The notes beneath the pieces were generated by a model. That model searched no databases and had not been told where the DNA came from. It worked only from the letters and a program-made list of their open reading frames with translations. A stretch of 64,000 nt of DNA from Cytidiella melzeri (Eukaryota; Basidiomycota; Agaricomycetes; Polyporales; Irpicaceae), in the NCBI GenBank assembly GCA_022592445.1, contig JABYQR010000053.1, forward strand, positions 112,794 to 176,793, given 5' to 3'. This document shows, one piece after another, positions 1 to 11,361 of the stretch. Both the position numbers and the translations under genes were made by a program. Each line of letters starts with the position of its first letter. The stretch's first letter is position 1.

Positions 1-526
1 GCGGCGATCGATACACCGACGCAGGAAGATCAGCGGGCATTGTTGAGCCGTCCAATTCCAGTCGGTATGCTGCATCCTTGAGAGGGAGGGGGCTGACGTG
101 CTGGTTCCAAGAGCCTGACTTCCATTCTTGTCGGACGCTGACAATGATACCGCTGATAGTGACGAGGTTGTCCAGCCATTGGAGCCTGCCATAGGTGTCG
201 CGCTGTCCCTCCCATGCCATGGTTCGTCGCAGAAGGTCCATTCTAGTTGCCATGTCGATGTGGCAAGGCACTCCAAGGAAAAGATACCGTCTGCATTGAT
301 TCGCCCAATAAACGCAAACCAATGAGAAGTTTCGCCAATCGTGCTGCCCTGATGTATGGCGACAGAAGTCCGGCTGCTGTTCATCATCCTGTCTGTTTTC
401 GATGCTATCGGCTGCGCTAACGTATTCGAGGATGCGAGAAAAGAGTTCTTGTGGTATCGCGGTGCTCGCCGAGCGCACATACCGATGGGTGGAAGATTTG
501 AGGCAAACGCCTCGTGCGCTGGGACC
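1..526 (-). CDS. F-box domain protein, partial (runs off left edge; 5' end unresolved)
   Basis: An uninterrupted minus-strand reading frame runs from an in-frame TAG at 527-529 to the window edge. Near its start it carries an F-box: a IPQELFSRILEYV block, then about 40 residues later NFSL-VC-YWA-QCRRYLF, the usual spacing of helix 1 and the LVC-W helix in mushroom F-box proteins. F-box proteins bind Skp1 and select substrates for SCF ubiquitin ligases. Downstream residues (WLDNLVTISGIIVSV) resemble the variable region of these families and do not reveal a substrate. No ATG precedes the F-box in this frame, so a 5' exon joined by an intron is likely but could not be placed. The C-terminus lies outside the window. 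Family call is fairly sure; exon structure is not. Confidence 0.7.
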
Positions 527-586
527 CTACGTCCAAAGAGGAAATGATAGTCAGGCACATTTCTCCCCGAGAGAATGTCCTTATAA

Positions 587-877
587 TTAGCTCACTGCGA
601 GAGTGTCATCGACCTGAAGGCATCGCCCGACGCACCCAGCCCGAGCTGAGGATAACAAATCGAAACGGTAGTATTCATGAGATTTGATTGCCTTCTGCCA
701 ATCTCCACGTCCTACAGCAATCTCCATTGTGATCTGGTCTCCATTCCGAACCTCTGCCGCACACGCAGGCGAGACCATCAATTCGCCGGTGGCTACATGG
801 CGGTCCAGCTCGACCAGCTCGTTGTGTGTGCATCCATGCGGTGAATAGCCGATGTGGTGATCCTTGATGACAATCAT
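587..877 (-). CDS. small hypothetical protein
   Basis: An open frame of about 96 residues begins at the ATG at 877 (MIVIKDHHIGY) and reads through a well-behaved sequence containing ELVELDRHVATGELMVSP and NGDQITMEIAVGR, ending at 587. The composition looks like real protein and is unlike the low-complexity shadow frames around it. No domain is recognised. A second plausible frame on the same strand at about 960-1200 could be an upstream exon, but no convincing splice pair joins them. The gene lies just upstream of the F-box gene on the same strand. It may be a separate short gene or the last exon of a longer one. Confidence 0.4.
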   Translation of the reverse strand: MIVIKDHHIGYSPHGCTHNELVELDRHVATGELMVSPACAAEVRNGDQITMEIAVGRGDWQKAIKSHEYYRFDLLSSARAGCVGRCLQVDDTLAVS

Positions 878-1499
878 AGCGTGGGTGGTGTAGGAAGAGA
901 GCCGAAGGGACGAGTGCAAGGCAGGTACAGTAGGGGAAGGTGAGAACAGAGGGACAGCCGTGCATAGCTACAAATATACGTCGCAGCGCGCGCTCGAAAG
1001 GCTGTCCAGCGCCAGTCATTGCACAGGATGCGTATGACAGAACTGACGTTGTGCTCGTCCCTTTCTGCAGGTGGACGGAGTGGCTGTTCGCACCTGGCAG
1101 CAATGTTCGTCCTGAAATCGCGGTGGTCGATGGTCTGAAGAGGCGATGTCGATGTGCTGCCTTGAGGATCCAGACGGAAGCTGAGCTGGTCAGCCTGTGA
1201 TACACACGCACCTGAGACAGGCCAGCAATCGAACGACGGTGGATGTTTAGCTACACCTGGTCATGCTTGCACGCCGATGTCGCTATAACGCTGAATAGTG
1301 AATACTACTCACTGTATTTTATGGCGAGGTGGTCATTCTTCGAGGCGCACGTCAAGCGCTTCAAGCACGTGTACGGGTATCACCGAATATGTAAGTACAG
1401 TTTGAAGATAAGGTTCGCAGCCACAACCGCACACACCTTGTCCAACGATCAAAAGTTCAGTACCAGAGGGCCCATCCTCAAGACACACGCAAATCCGCC
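878..1499. other. intergenic, upstream of eL38
   Basis: No gene is supported here apart from a possible uncharacterised upstream exon of the minus-strand hypothetical at about 960-1200. The right part is the upstream region of the eL38 gene. Overlapping frames on both strands look like chance openings. Confidence 0.4.
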
Positions 1500-1973
1500 A
1501 TGGCAAGTCTGCCAAAGCCCTCGCTCGTATGAGCTCATTGTACTGATCTGTAATGTCTAGCCGAAAGAAATCAAGGATATCAAGACGTTCCTTGAGGTTG
1601 CGACGAGGAAAGGTGCTAGCGGTGCGTCTCAATGTTGCCCAAAGTTGCAGACATCTCTGACAGTTCTCTATCTTTTCGCCTTGCCTTTAACGGTCTATCA
1701 TGCGCATTGTTCACGAAAATTTCTGCAACAGAGGCACGGATAAAGAAGATTGCCTCAAGAGTACCCGGTGGTAAGACCAAGACCAAGTTCAAGGTTAGGT
1801 GCCACCGCTACCTCTACACACTTTCCCTCGACGACCCTGAGAAGGCTGAGAAGCTCAGGCAAAGTCTCCCGCCAGGTGGGTAGCATTCCCGTTGACCATT
1901 TTCAAGTATCCTCCTAACTCCTCTTACAGGTCTCAAGGTCACCGACGTAAAGGCCATCCCCAAAAAGAAGTAA
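1500..1973 (+). CDS. RPL38: 60S ribosomal protein eL38 (L38)
   Basis: Four exons: 1500-1502, 1561-1621, 1732-1875 and 1930-1973. The product is about 83 residues and matches eL38 throughout: [17 protein letters not shown], then ARIKKI, then [13 protein letters not shown], and QSLPPGLKV near the end. eL38 is a small structural protein of the large ribosomal subunit, made in the cytosol and assembled in the nucleolus. Exon 1 is only the ATG, in a good context (ccgccATGg). It is followed by a 58-nt intron that starts with GCAAGT, the classic GC-AG donor, and ends tctag at 1560. No GT-donor alternative that supplies an ATG was found. Introns 2 and 3 are ordinary GT-AG. The C-terminal tail ends in KKK. 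The 3' end faces elongin C in a convergent arrangement. Confidence 0.93.
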
Positions 1974-2476
1974 CGAGTTTGATCTTCGCAGTCGGGTAGT
2001 CGGGGACAGTGGCTGGGGTGTAGGATACACGATGCGCGTGCGATTGCTTCTCTGCTAGAGGACGCGCAGAAGGACATGTTCCGTTCACTCAGCGGTCATG
2101 CACCACATATGGGGAATCCATGTATGCCCACATCATACTCTATTATGCATACACATGTCTCGCATGACGAGATGCTGTTTCCTCTACTGCAGAAACAAAA
2201 TTCTTCCACACCTGACCGTTGTAGGTCGCCGCGAGAAATGACTCGTTCACGCTCTCACCAGATAATCATCAACCGCGTGTAATCGCAAACAACATCATTA
2301 CAGTCAATGAGCTGGCCAGGATGACGGATGTGGCTATTGCCTTGTGGGATGACCGTGTTCACTCTCTTCCGGGCTGCAATCTGCATATAGGCTCGCTGCG
2401 AAGACCAGTCCTGAGAGGTAATTCGATAAGTTCATTTCCAAGTAGCAAGATGTACCAGAATGCAGCCTAATAAGTT

Positions 2477-3040
2477 CTAACTGTCAAAGTAATCAGCCGC
2501 GTAAAGCCTGTCAAAGGTGATCAGCAACTACTTGTCTGAGACTGTGTAGATGCCAGGGGCTCACAGCTCAAGAACAATTTCGGGCGGTATGCGTTCAATG
2601 AAGTCTGGAATATCTTCTTTGGGAGGTACGCTCTCGTAGGTGCTTTTATATTGAAGATACTCGCAGACTTTTTCAACTACAATAGCGCTGTGGAGAACGT
2701 ATTAGCTGTTACACACGCTTGGCAGGGATACAAATACTGCTGCTCACCGCTCCTGGAGAGGACAGGTGTTAGCAGCTGCCTCAACGAAGTTACCTAGACC
2801 GGAAGAATGAGTATGCGTTGTTCGCACCACCCAATGACTGGCCAAGACGAACCTTCAGTGCTCAACATGCTTTTCAGCGTGCCACTCCCCATTGCGACCT
2901 TTCTTCTTACAAGGAAGCTGTGGCCGTCGTTGCTCACCAGACGGACCCAGTCATCGACTGCGTCCTGTTTGTTCTCCTATCAGATAATAATACGCTGAGA
3001 GTTCCGGCAGCAGTGGGCTCAAATAACCACATACCTCCAT
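2477..3040 (-). CDS. ELC1: elongin C (BTB/POZ-fold adaptor)
   Basis: Five exons on the minus strand: 3035-3040, 2853-2976, 2748-2793, 2565-2687 and 2477-2507, together 330 nt coding for 109 residues, close to the 112 of human elongin C. Recognisable blocks in order: WVRLVSNDGHSFLVRR with VAMGSGTLKSML (POZ strand and helix), NTCPLQERAIVVEKVCEYLQYK, DIPDFIERIPPEIVLELL and the end AADYFDS, which matches the family's ...LLMAANFLDC tail. Elongin C links elongin A or SOCS/VHL-type receptors to cullins and also acts with RNA polymerase II. The last exon encodes just ten residues; without its intron the protein would stop at LEL and lose the conserved tail. The start, ATGGAG then intron, is the only ATG that fits. 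The gene is divergent from the RING gene. Confidence 0.92.
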
Positions 3041-3519
3041 AGACTGCAGTGATAAGGGATTGGTTGGAGGCCGCGCGACCACTTCTACCTCAGCCACTGT
3101 CCCAACAGCGCGTTTGATCCGTAGTCACGTGAGCGACGGATCGGAGATGCAACCACGATCTTCAAGTTCAACAGCTTCGTTTTGTGCATCTCTAGAATGG
3201 TTTATTGCGCGACATCCTCATCAGTACCGTACATATTAATGCTTACTGTTACAGACTTCAGCTGCTCCGAGTCGACGCCAGCGATTGCAAGCGCAGTCAC
3301 AGTCACGGAGCAGCGTCACAGTCGCCTATTTCTAAATCGAGGTTGGCTCAAGAGTCAAGATCTGGTCATTCCTGTGAGAGGGTGCCTTCTCCTCGTCCCT
3401 TTCACCTCCCACCACAGCCATCTGCAGGGATAGCAACAGGTCTGATCTCTGTGAGAAAGGCCCCCTCTGGTCTTTGAGACAATCAGCTCAACCTTTGGCA
3501 GTCAGTGCAAAGGAGAGTC
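3041..3519. promoter_or_regulatory. divergent intergenic region, elongin C / RING gene
   Basis: A 479-bp gap separates the start codons of two ubiquitin-system genes transcribed away from each other. It must contain both promoters. No clear TATA box was found, and short open frames here look like noise. Confidence 0.5.
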
Positions 3520-6500
3520 ATGTCCGCGAGCGACGCAGAACCGCCCTCGCTGACGGCGGATGGCCACGGCAATACGTTAGCAAACACCTACAAGAGATCT
3601 TTCGACCAACTCGATATTGGGGAGGATGTTCAAGGCGAACCTGCTTCCTCGTCTGCGGCAGGGATCGATAGACACAAAAGAGCTCGCAGCGAGTCCCGCT
3701 CAGAGGCTGGGTCCAGCAGTGGGACAGTTGCAGGTGAGTACAAGCGCGTCCATCGCTTCTGAGCACTCAATAGGCAAACGTTCACAGAGCCGGACAGTCT
3801 TACCGTCACACTCGAGCAGTTGTCAGCCATGCCAGGTCCCTCCCGCATGGATCCTGACAACAGTAGCAGCGACGTTGACTCGCCAAGTCGGTACGAATTA
3901 TCTATGGAGCGCTTCAGCAACTTTGAGGAACACATTCAGCCTCTCAGAGAGACTCCAGAGGCCTCGGAGCATAACTCTCAGGCTCTGAGCCAGACGCCCA
4001 TTGACGAAGACGAGATCATGGCCCACCTGTTTGGAGGACCGGATTCGTCTCAATCTCTGGACGACGAACAAGAAGCATTTTCTAGCCCCCCTCCGGAGTC
4101 AACGCCACAATTTGTTCACCCTTTCTCTTCCACCCCGACTGCTCAGCCCTCCGTCGGTGCCGGCGCCAATACCTCTGAGCATGAGGTTGTTGTCATCTCA
4201 GACTCGGATGATGATGTTCAAATCGTCGAGCACCCTCCTCAGAGGTCTGGATCTGAGAGTGCTGGCGATAGAACCGCTATCAGACAACATTTAGTAGGTC
4301 TTGCAGATCCTTGGGCAGATTTGCCACCGATTCCAAATCCATGGGAAGACTCCGCAGAGGACCATTTGTCGTCGTCGAGGACACGCATTAGATCTCCGCA
4401 GACCATCCACAATAGGAGCGCGTCTTCTGCTTCGAGCCCGCCCACCAATCGCAGGTTTAGTCTGCCGTCGATCAGCGAGGCTGGTTTGAGCTTAGGTTCT
4501 TCTGCTCCATGGGGCACGGGCTCTAGCACATACACACAGGGTCCTTCCTCTTCGTCGCTTTCACTCACCTTGATTGAGCGGGACATGCAAAGGTTTCGGA
4601 GGCTGGAAGAAGTGCGTCGGCGCGTGGCTTCAACCCAAGAGGTCATGGACCGAGCATCAAATGCAGAAGAAATTCGAAGGCTTCGCCAGATCCGAGAACG
4701 AGCTTGCCCTCCCGTCGGACGACCAATTTCGCAGCCTGCCAGTAGCACGGCTGTCCGACCTACTACATCGGCCGTGTTGGAAGGTCTTGGAACACGCGTG
4801 GAGAACGCCTCTCGGATGGTGCACCTCCAGCCGACTGCGACTGAATTAGGGTACGCACCTTCCTCAGAGAGCATGAGGCGCATGATGCGTGAAGTCACTT
4901 CGAGGGTGGCGCGCATTGCGCCTCCAGTCACTACCTCAAGTACTGTAGAGCGCGCACCCCGTTCAGATGGCGGTAATTCAGAGCAAAGGCGTCGTTCGCT
5001 GGTCATGGAGGGACTTTTCAGTGATAATCCAGAGTTGCTCAATAACTTGCGCCCTGCGACAAGGCGAGCACCACAATACGCTCCCGGTACTGCGACCTCG
5101 GCGTCTGCGTCTCGGCCTGCTTCACCTCAAGTGGATCGCCGCGACGATCAATTACTGGAGCCCAGGGCAAGCATGTCTCGTCCTCCGCCATGGATGGTCT
5201 CCGCTTTACCACTCACTTCTGCCGAAACTCGAGGCGACGATCGACCACTGTCACCGTCAAGCACCAGCAGTAGCATATCGTCTTTTGTGACTGCGACCTC
5301 CTCATTGGGTGATTCTGACTCGTCGGCTGCGCTGTCGGGGTATACTGTAACTGGGTCGCACGCGCCGGTGGTGGCTTCTCCTCTTCGACAGGTGTTCGTT
5401 GCATCGCCTGATTCTACCCCTCCCACCTCTTCTGCGCGACTCACCGTTCAGCGAGACGACATGAACATAGGAGGCATTGATATGAGAGATGTCGCGTCTC
5501 GCGTGCACTCGCTGACAGGTGTGTTAACAGAGATGGCTTCATCCCCACAAGCCTCTGTAGGTATAAGAGACGCTGCCTTGCGTCTGGTCTCATCTGGCAA
5601 TGCTTTGATGCGCGCTATAGACGATCAGATGCACATGAACTCCACCTCTGGTGCCGCTCTCTCTACAGCGGCCTCTGCTAATATCGCAGAGAACGACAGA
5701 GCTATCGCAGGTGAGCTCGACGCAGTCTAGTCTTCTGATGGGGTCCTGACCTAACTAGTAGAGACTGATGTGTCACCTACACTCTCGGCCATCGATTCTC
5801 TTGGCGTCAGCACAATTTCAGACAGGCCAGACAGAAATTCTTCTCTACGCCATAGGCTTGGAGGTATGTTGTGACCTCTCAAACCCAACCAGCTTCCTAA
5901 AATGTGGAACCTTGTAATATAGCTATGTCTACTGGTAGTAGTCAACGCTCTCGACCGGCGGCCTTTGTACCAATTAGCTCCACATCCTCCCGGGGACCGT
6001 CAACCACGCCGCTTTCAAGTTGGCGTTCCGCGCCAGCACCATTCCTCGACCCGCCAGTGCGCCCTCCATCTTCCAGTGGTAGTCGCAGCAGTGCGGCGCC
6101 CAGGAGGTCCATGTCTGTTTTTGGTCATGAGGAAGACCTTGACTCGAGACACTTTCACGACTTCGCAGGCGAGGAATACATTGATTCTGGACCCCGTGGC
6201 GATAGATGGACGCAAGCGAGACAGCGTAGGAGGGAGCTACAGGATGCTCTTCTCGCTGAGGAATCAAGGATGCGTGGACTGCGACGCCCGCCGCCGCGTG
6301 GTCAGTTATTCACATGTTTGTATTGTAGCACAGCTGATTCTCATCTTCAGGCGATCAACCGTCATCTGTGGATATAGCGAGAGATGGACAAAGCGGATCT
6401 CCTAGGATGGACATTGACAGCGAAGACGAGGTTGAAGTGCTATTCAACTCTAGGCTTCTGGGAAGTCAAGATCCGATGGATATTAGTAGCGAGAGCGTTG

Positions 6501-8272
6501 AAGCATCCCAGTCTCGTTCTGCAGCTCCGCTACCTACAATCACCAGCACAAACAACACCGCATCCCGTACTGTGCTCCGCCCTCTAAGTTCGCAGCAAGG
6601 CGACTCGTCGCAAACGTGGCGGAGTCAGCCTTTCGAATTTCGTCGTCCTTCTCCCGCTGCTGCCCCTCACCAAGTAATCGATCTCAACGCCTACCACGAT
6701 GGCCCATTCCGTGGCGCTCTTGCTCGTGCAGTGGAGGCTAGTAGACAGACAGAGCATCGACTTCGGCAGCACCAGACTCGGACCGTGCAGGCTGGCCCTG
6801 GAAACGCTGGCGGACGATCTAGTAACCTGCAAAACACAGACATGCACAACGCCCAGGTAAGAGTTACTGCTGGGGATCATACGTGGTGCTCACCCAACAC
6901 ATCACCTGCGCAGTCAGCAGCTAGCTCCACCCCAACCACAACATCGGCATCCACTTCTGAGAATCCTCGCCGCCAAAACGCACGATATTCCAGCTTATTC
7001 GACGACCTAGAGGCAAGTATAATGGGTATGCAAGGACTCGAAGACGATTTAGCACAGCTGCAAAGGCTGCGACCACCGGTGCAGAATTCCTCCGGTGCTC
7101 GATCGCCAAATCGTCCACGCTCTCCTCCCTTCGGGGAAGTACCTTCTGATTCACACACACGGCTAAGACACAGTACTCGGGTGTTCCCCGCACGGCACGC
7201 TACCATCACGGGAGCGGGAACGGGAGGCAGGCGACATACTCCTGCGTATATGGAAGGCCTCACGAATATCGACGATATCTCTCTCAGACTCCGAGTGAGT
7301 GTTGAGCCCTTACAATAAACATGACTAACAATTGTTCATAGGATCGATGGCTCGTCGACCGCTCTGGGAGATTCACTCGTCGCGGCGTCCCGCAGAACGT
7401 TATCGACTCGCTTCAGAGTGGCACGTATGGCGGGTGGGCGAATGCCGATACTGAGACTCAGTGTCCTATATGCTTCGAGGACGTGAGACCTACCACTAGA
7501 AGTATTGCTGCGCTGAACTGACTCCCTTCTGGTTAGTACGAAGCATCGGATGCCGTCCTACGCCTCCCGAAGTGTAAACATTGGTTCCACAAACCGTGTA
7601 TCCAGGTAAGTCCTTCTGCCATAAGAAGTGATTTGCACAGCCTGATGAATCACAATTTCGCAGGAATGGTTCAAAACTGCCTCGACATGTCCCATTTGTC
7701 GCGATCGCGTCGGAGAACCCTCTGATACTTCTCCCCCCTTGAGAAGAGATAGGGCCAGGCGACCAGCTCCCCCGGGCGCGAGGGGCTTTTCTGAACTTGG
7801 GAGTGGTGCGCGGACTGCAACAACCGCCAGATCACCACCGAACAATCCCTTCTCTCCTCCTTTTCCGGACTTAGCTGCACCGAATCACACTTTCGGTCAT
7901 GCTTCCCCCGTTGCGACTGAACATGCTACTGGTAGAGACATTAGCAGACAAACACCGGGAGCTGCTTGGCGTGAAGTGCAACAGCGTTATCGAATGCTAG
8001 ATCGGTTGGGTTCGGAGTACGCTGCGTACAATAGGTCTTTTCGAGACGCTGGGGGGAATAGGCATACTGGCTCCGCTGTCCGTGCTGCGGAATCAACTAC
8101 TGCTCCTGCCACCTCTGCATCTACAGCCAACGACGAGAACGTCCAGGAGCAGCATGCACAGGCGCATCAGACTGGCGAAGGCAACAATAACGCTGCGAGA
8201 CGTAATCAGGAGAGACGTTTCACTCGGTCGGACAGTTGGTGGGATGATCTCAGTGATTTCATGGATATGTGA
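3520..8272 (+). CDS. large RING-H2 E3 ubiquitin ligase with SUMO-interaction-like motifs
   Basis: Nine exons (3520-3733, 3788-5710, 5762-5863, 5923-6300, 6351-6856, 6914-7294, 7342-7482, 7537-7605, 7664-8272) give an in-frame 1,440-residue protein. Most of it is Ser/Pro/Arg-rich and probably disordered. A RING-H2 finger sits at about residues 1209-1252: CPICFED, then LPKCKHWFHKPC, then W and CPICR, with all C3H2C3 ligands present. It is split over three exons. At about residue 205 lies VVVISDSDDDVQIVE, a hydrophobic stretch followed by acidic and Ser residues, as in SUMO-interacting motifs. RING plus SIM is the layout of SUMO-targeted ubiquitin ligases (RNF4, Slx8, Arkadia), so this is a candidate STUbL; that role is inferred. 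The intron at 6857-6913 is 57 nt, stop-free and in frame, so it may be retained in some transcripts. Confidence 0.85.
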
Positions 8273-8850
8273 AGAGTAAATGGGCAATTTTATGATGATC
8301 TTGCTTTTAGGTATTTTTCTCAAATGATCTTGTAACATACTGCAGAAACGTAGCGACTGATGGTCTTGTATTGAACTCGAGCGGAACATCCGGTATGCCC
8401 GCGATGCAGTATTAGTTGATATCTCACCCTGTGTAATCCTGTCGTATCCGTATACTTAATTCATGTAAAATCAAGTACTTATGCGCACAAAGCAATGTTT
8501 TGGCCAGGCTGAACGCGTCGCGTCGCGTAACATTGGTCACATGATCGGGTGCCGTCTTTCACCTTCGTTAATGGGCCTTTGCCTCTTGTCTCGTCTACCA
8601 ACATAAGTTGTAGTATCCAACAGACCTTTTTCTTTTCACAAACCGCCGCCAAGGTCATCCTCTGCTCCCAGTGGCAGCGATACTGGGCATTCAATCATCG
8701 TGTCCCAACTCACGTTCAAAGCCGCGGTAAGCAATCATAACGTGCACACTGTACGACAGGTCGCTGATAGCAACCTGCGAAGACTTGCAGCGGGTTATAT
8801 CTCTTGCCGCCGCCGAAGAAACATACCTTGGAAACACTCACGCGCACGCT
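8273..8850. other. intergenic, tandem genes
   Basis: This 578-bp stretch holds the 3' untranslated region of the RING gene and the promoter of the next plus-strand gene. No protein-like frame, repeat or clear control element was seen. Confidence 0.5.
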
Positions 8851-10229
8851 ATGGAGGAGGTTGAGATGTATGACGCCTTCCAGCCACCTCCGCCGTCCCA
8901 ATCGACGTTGGACTGGCTCGCCGCGGGTAGCATGCACGAGCTCGTGCCACGGATGGATGTCGTACAATGGCAGCCGTCTGAAATACCTTGCCCAGCTTTG
9001 AACAACCTGCGCCGGGAGATGATGGTTGTGGACCAGTCAGGTACGTGACATGCTTCTGCAGAACTATTTTGAACACCAATCTCGTGGCCTTAGTGACTGC
9101 TCTCTCGACGGCGAATCATCTCTTCACGACAAGCAGTTTCCCGAGCATATCGTCAATATCGCAGACCACTTTCTCGTCCACCACGTCGTCAGCCGTGAGC
9201 TCGGCGAGCCGACGGGGATCGGAAAAATATACTCTCGGCAGACGAAAGCAAGTCAAAAGGTCCGCTACTGAGCTCACAAGCTCGATGAAAGAGGCAATCC
9301 CTGCACTAGGCAACATGCTCCAAGCTGTTTCGGTTAAGATGGATGAATCGGCGAAGTTGAAGCAACATCATATTGAGAAGAAGAGAGAACAAGCTAGCAA
9401 GCAGGTCAGAGTTCGGCCTCTGGTTAGGACACACTCAGCGCAACCTGCTCGACCTCCCAAGAGGCAAACTTTGTCGAGACACGTGAGCGAGGAGGTGCTG
9501 GGTACCGGCAGTGTCGCGTCTGGGTCGCGTGGACAGGATCGCCTGGCTGATACGGAATGGGTGTCCAGCCTGTTGCAGGCCACAGTTCGGACAAAGGAAT
9601 CTGTTGTCGACGAAGTTGCGCATGAAGTGCCTTTACCGCTGGAAATGCCTACAGATGCAGCTCTAGCTGTCAGAGAAAACCGACTAAAGACACACAAGAC
9701 TTCAAAGGATTCAGCGTCCATGCCTCCGCCCCCACCACCTTTGCATAACCGCCCAAAGCAACCCAAGAAGGCAGCTATCGCTCGGGATCCACCTCCACCC
9801 ACATCTGTTGGTGTTGAGCAGCCAAGAGCCCAACAACCCCCCATGGCCTCCCAGTCCGCATCTCGAGCTCTACCTGCGCTCGGTATGCGTCGCGCCAACC
9901 CATATGTCGCTTCCCAGACTGCACAGCTTCAGTCATCGCAAAGCCTGCCTAGCAAGCAGCGTGGATTCAAGCCGCCCTTTGCTCGCCCTCCAGCAGCTGG
10001 GTCGCAGACGTCGTCTACTTCCACATCCTCGACTTCGGCCAGCAGGGCTTTGTCCTCCGCGAAGGATGACTCCTCCAATACTTATCCATCCCCTTCCCCA
10101 CCTAGCCGTGCGTTCTCGCGACCTCGCTCTCCGTCTCCGTCGCCAGAGGCAGACTCCAGCTACGGAGAGATCTCCTTTGACATGGACTTGGTAGAAGAGG
10201 CGATGAAACCATACGATGTGACAGCCTAG
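8851..10229 (+). CDS. hypothetical protein, mostly disordered, conserved-looking ends
   Basis: Two exons (8851-9040 and 9094-10229) encode 441 residues. The N-terminus (MEEVEMYDAFQPPPPSQ, then STLDWLAAGSMHELVPRMDVVQW) is folded-looking and Trp-containing. A Ser/Thr-rich stretch follows, then a basic coiled-coil-like segment (KMDESAKLKQHHIEKKREQ), then long Pro/Ser tracts. The C-terminus has an acidic motif, YGEISFDMDLVEEAMKPYD, that looks like a short binding helix. No enzyme or DNA-binding domain is recognised. Such a layout fits a scaffold or adaptor, but function is unknown. The gene is in tandem behind the RING gene and convergent with UBC13. Confidence 0.7.
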
Positions 10230-10579
10230 GGGACATCAAAGCTTAAAAAGCATATATACTTTTGGTTCAAACTTTTACTACGTGGTACTGATTTCGCCGT
10301 ACATACGCTCTTCGCAGTCTCTTATGAAGTTACAGCTCTTACGTAATCTTGTAACTCTTCATTGTTGTTTTATATGACAGCATGTAAATACCCGCCAATC
10401 CCATCCGTCGTGCATGTGCATGTGTGAAAGTGAATATTTCTATGTTCGTGAAATGGATGTACATGCGCTGGAGTTGTTGAAACGGATAGCCTATGATACA
10501 AACACTTTAATCGATTCCCCATCGCTCATACATCCTCCTCGCAGTCTTTGCATCTGGATCGGCGTAGTAGCGTTCTGCA
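10230..10579. other. convergent 3' regions
   Basis: The 350 bp between two convergent stop codons. AT-richer than the coding DNA, with nothing beyond expected 3' untranslated sequence. Confidence 0.5.
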
Positions 10580-11361
10580 TCAAGCTGAAGCAAACTTCTC
10601 CGTCCATTCTCGGCTTACTCGCTGAGCGTCCTTCTCGTTCTCCTTGTAGTGTTTGGCGACGTCCGTGGCAAGCGGGTCATCGGGGTTCGGCGCACTGAGC
10701 AGGGCTTGTATGGATAGCAGGACGGTACGGATCTGGAGTGCAGGGGACCATTTGTCTGGAAGAAGTAGCAGTGAGATTAGAAGTAAGGGTGCTGGGCGTA
10801 CGATGGATACGTGCCTTTCAAAATATCAAGACAGATACGTCCGAGCTTGTCTGGAAGAGGTGATACCGAGTGTCAGAGTAATGACCAGTAACGCCACTGG
10901 ATTATGGACAGACCGATGTTAGGGTGGTAGATCTTGGTGAGGAAACGCACTTTCGGAGGAGCCATAGGGTAGTCTTCGGGTAGAAAGAGTTCTAGATGGA
11001 ATATGCCATCTGGCGCAGAGAGATGTGTGAGAATGTGTTAGACTTCAGCTGAAGCTCAATAACGCACTCTGGAAGGGACTGCCATCAGGCCCTTGTATCG
11101 TGACATCAAAATATCTCAAGTTGTCTTCGTGAGGGGCGGCGGAGATGCCTGGGGCAGGGTCTGCGACTAGACGTTCTGTTTCCTGCAGGAAAATATAGCG
11201 AAGGCCGCGAGGATGGTCAGGGTTACTGACTGGTGCTATGCCACTAGCGATAGCGCAGGACTCGAGAGGCGCACCTTGATGATTCGCTGCGATCCAGATG
11301 AAGCATGAGCTGCTACTCGTCCTTGGGATTATTTGCGTGTACGCACCTTTGGCAAGGACAT
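10580..11361 (-). CDS. UBC13: ubiquitin-conjugating enzyme E2, Ubc13/UBE2N type
   Basis: Six exons on the minus strand: 11347-11361, 11275-11286, 11068-11182, 10914-11009, 10815-10850, 10580-10755. They sum to 450 nt, 149 residues (human UBE2N 152). Blocks: [84 protein letters not shown] (active-site Cys in RICLDIL) and the Ubc13 hallmark [12 protein letters not shown]. With a Uev partner this E2 makes Lys63-linked ubiquitin chains for DNA-damage tolerance and signalling. Exon 2 is only 12 nt (Arg-Ile-Ile-Lys). The intron after DILK starts with GCACGT; the nearby GT would break the frame, so a GC-AG intron is needed. The C-terminal end is diverged. Confidence 0.93.

Noticed and set aside
4239..5042. 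Long minus-strand frame inside the RING gene
   Set aside because: Antisense of a Ser/Arg-rich coding exon; the plus-strand exon chain is in frame across nine exons and contains the RING.
9368..9898. Minus-strand frame opposite the disordered protein
   Set aside because: Gly/Cys-rich shadow of Pro/Ser codons on the plus strand; no domain or splice support.
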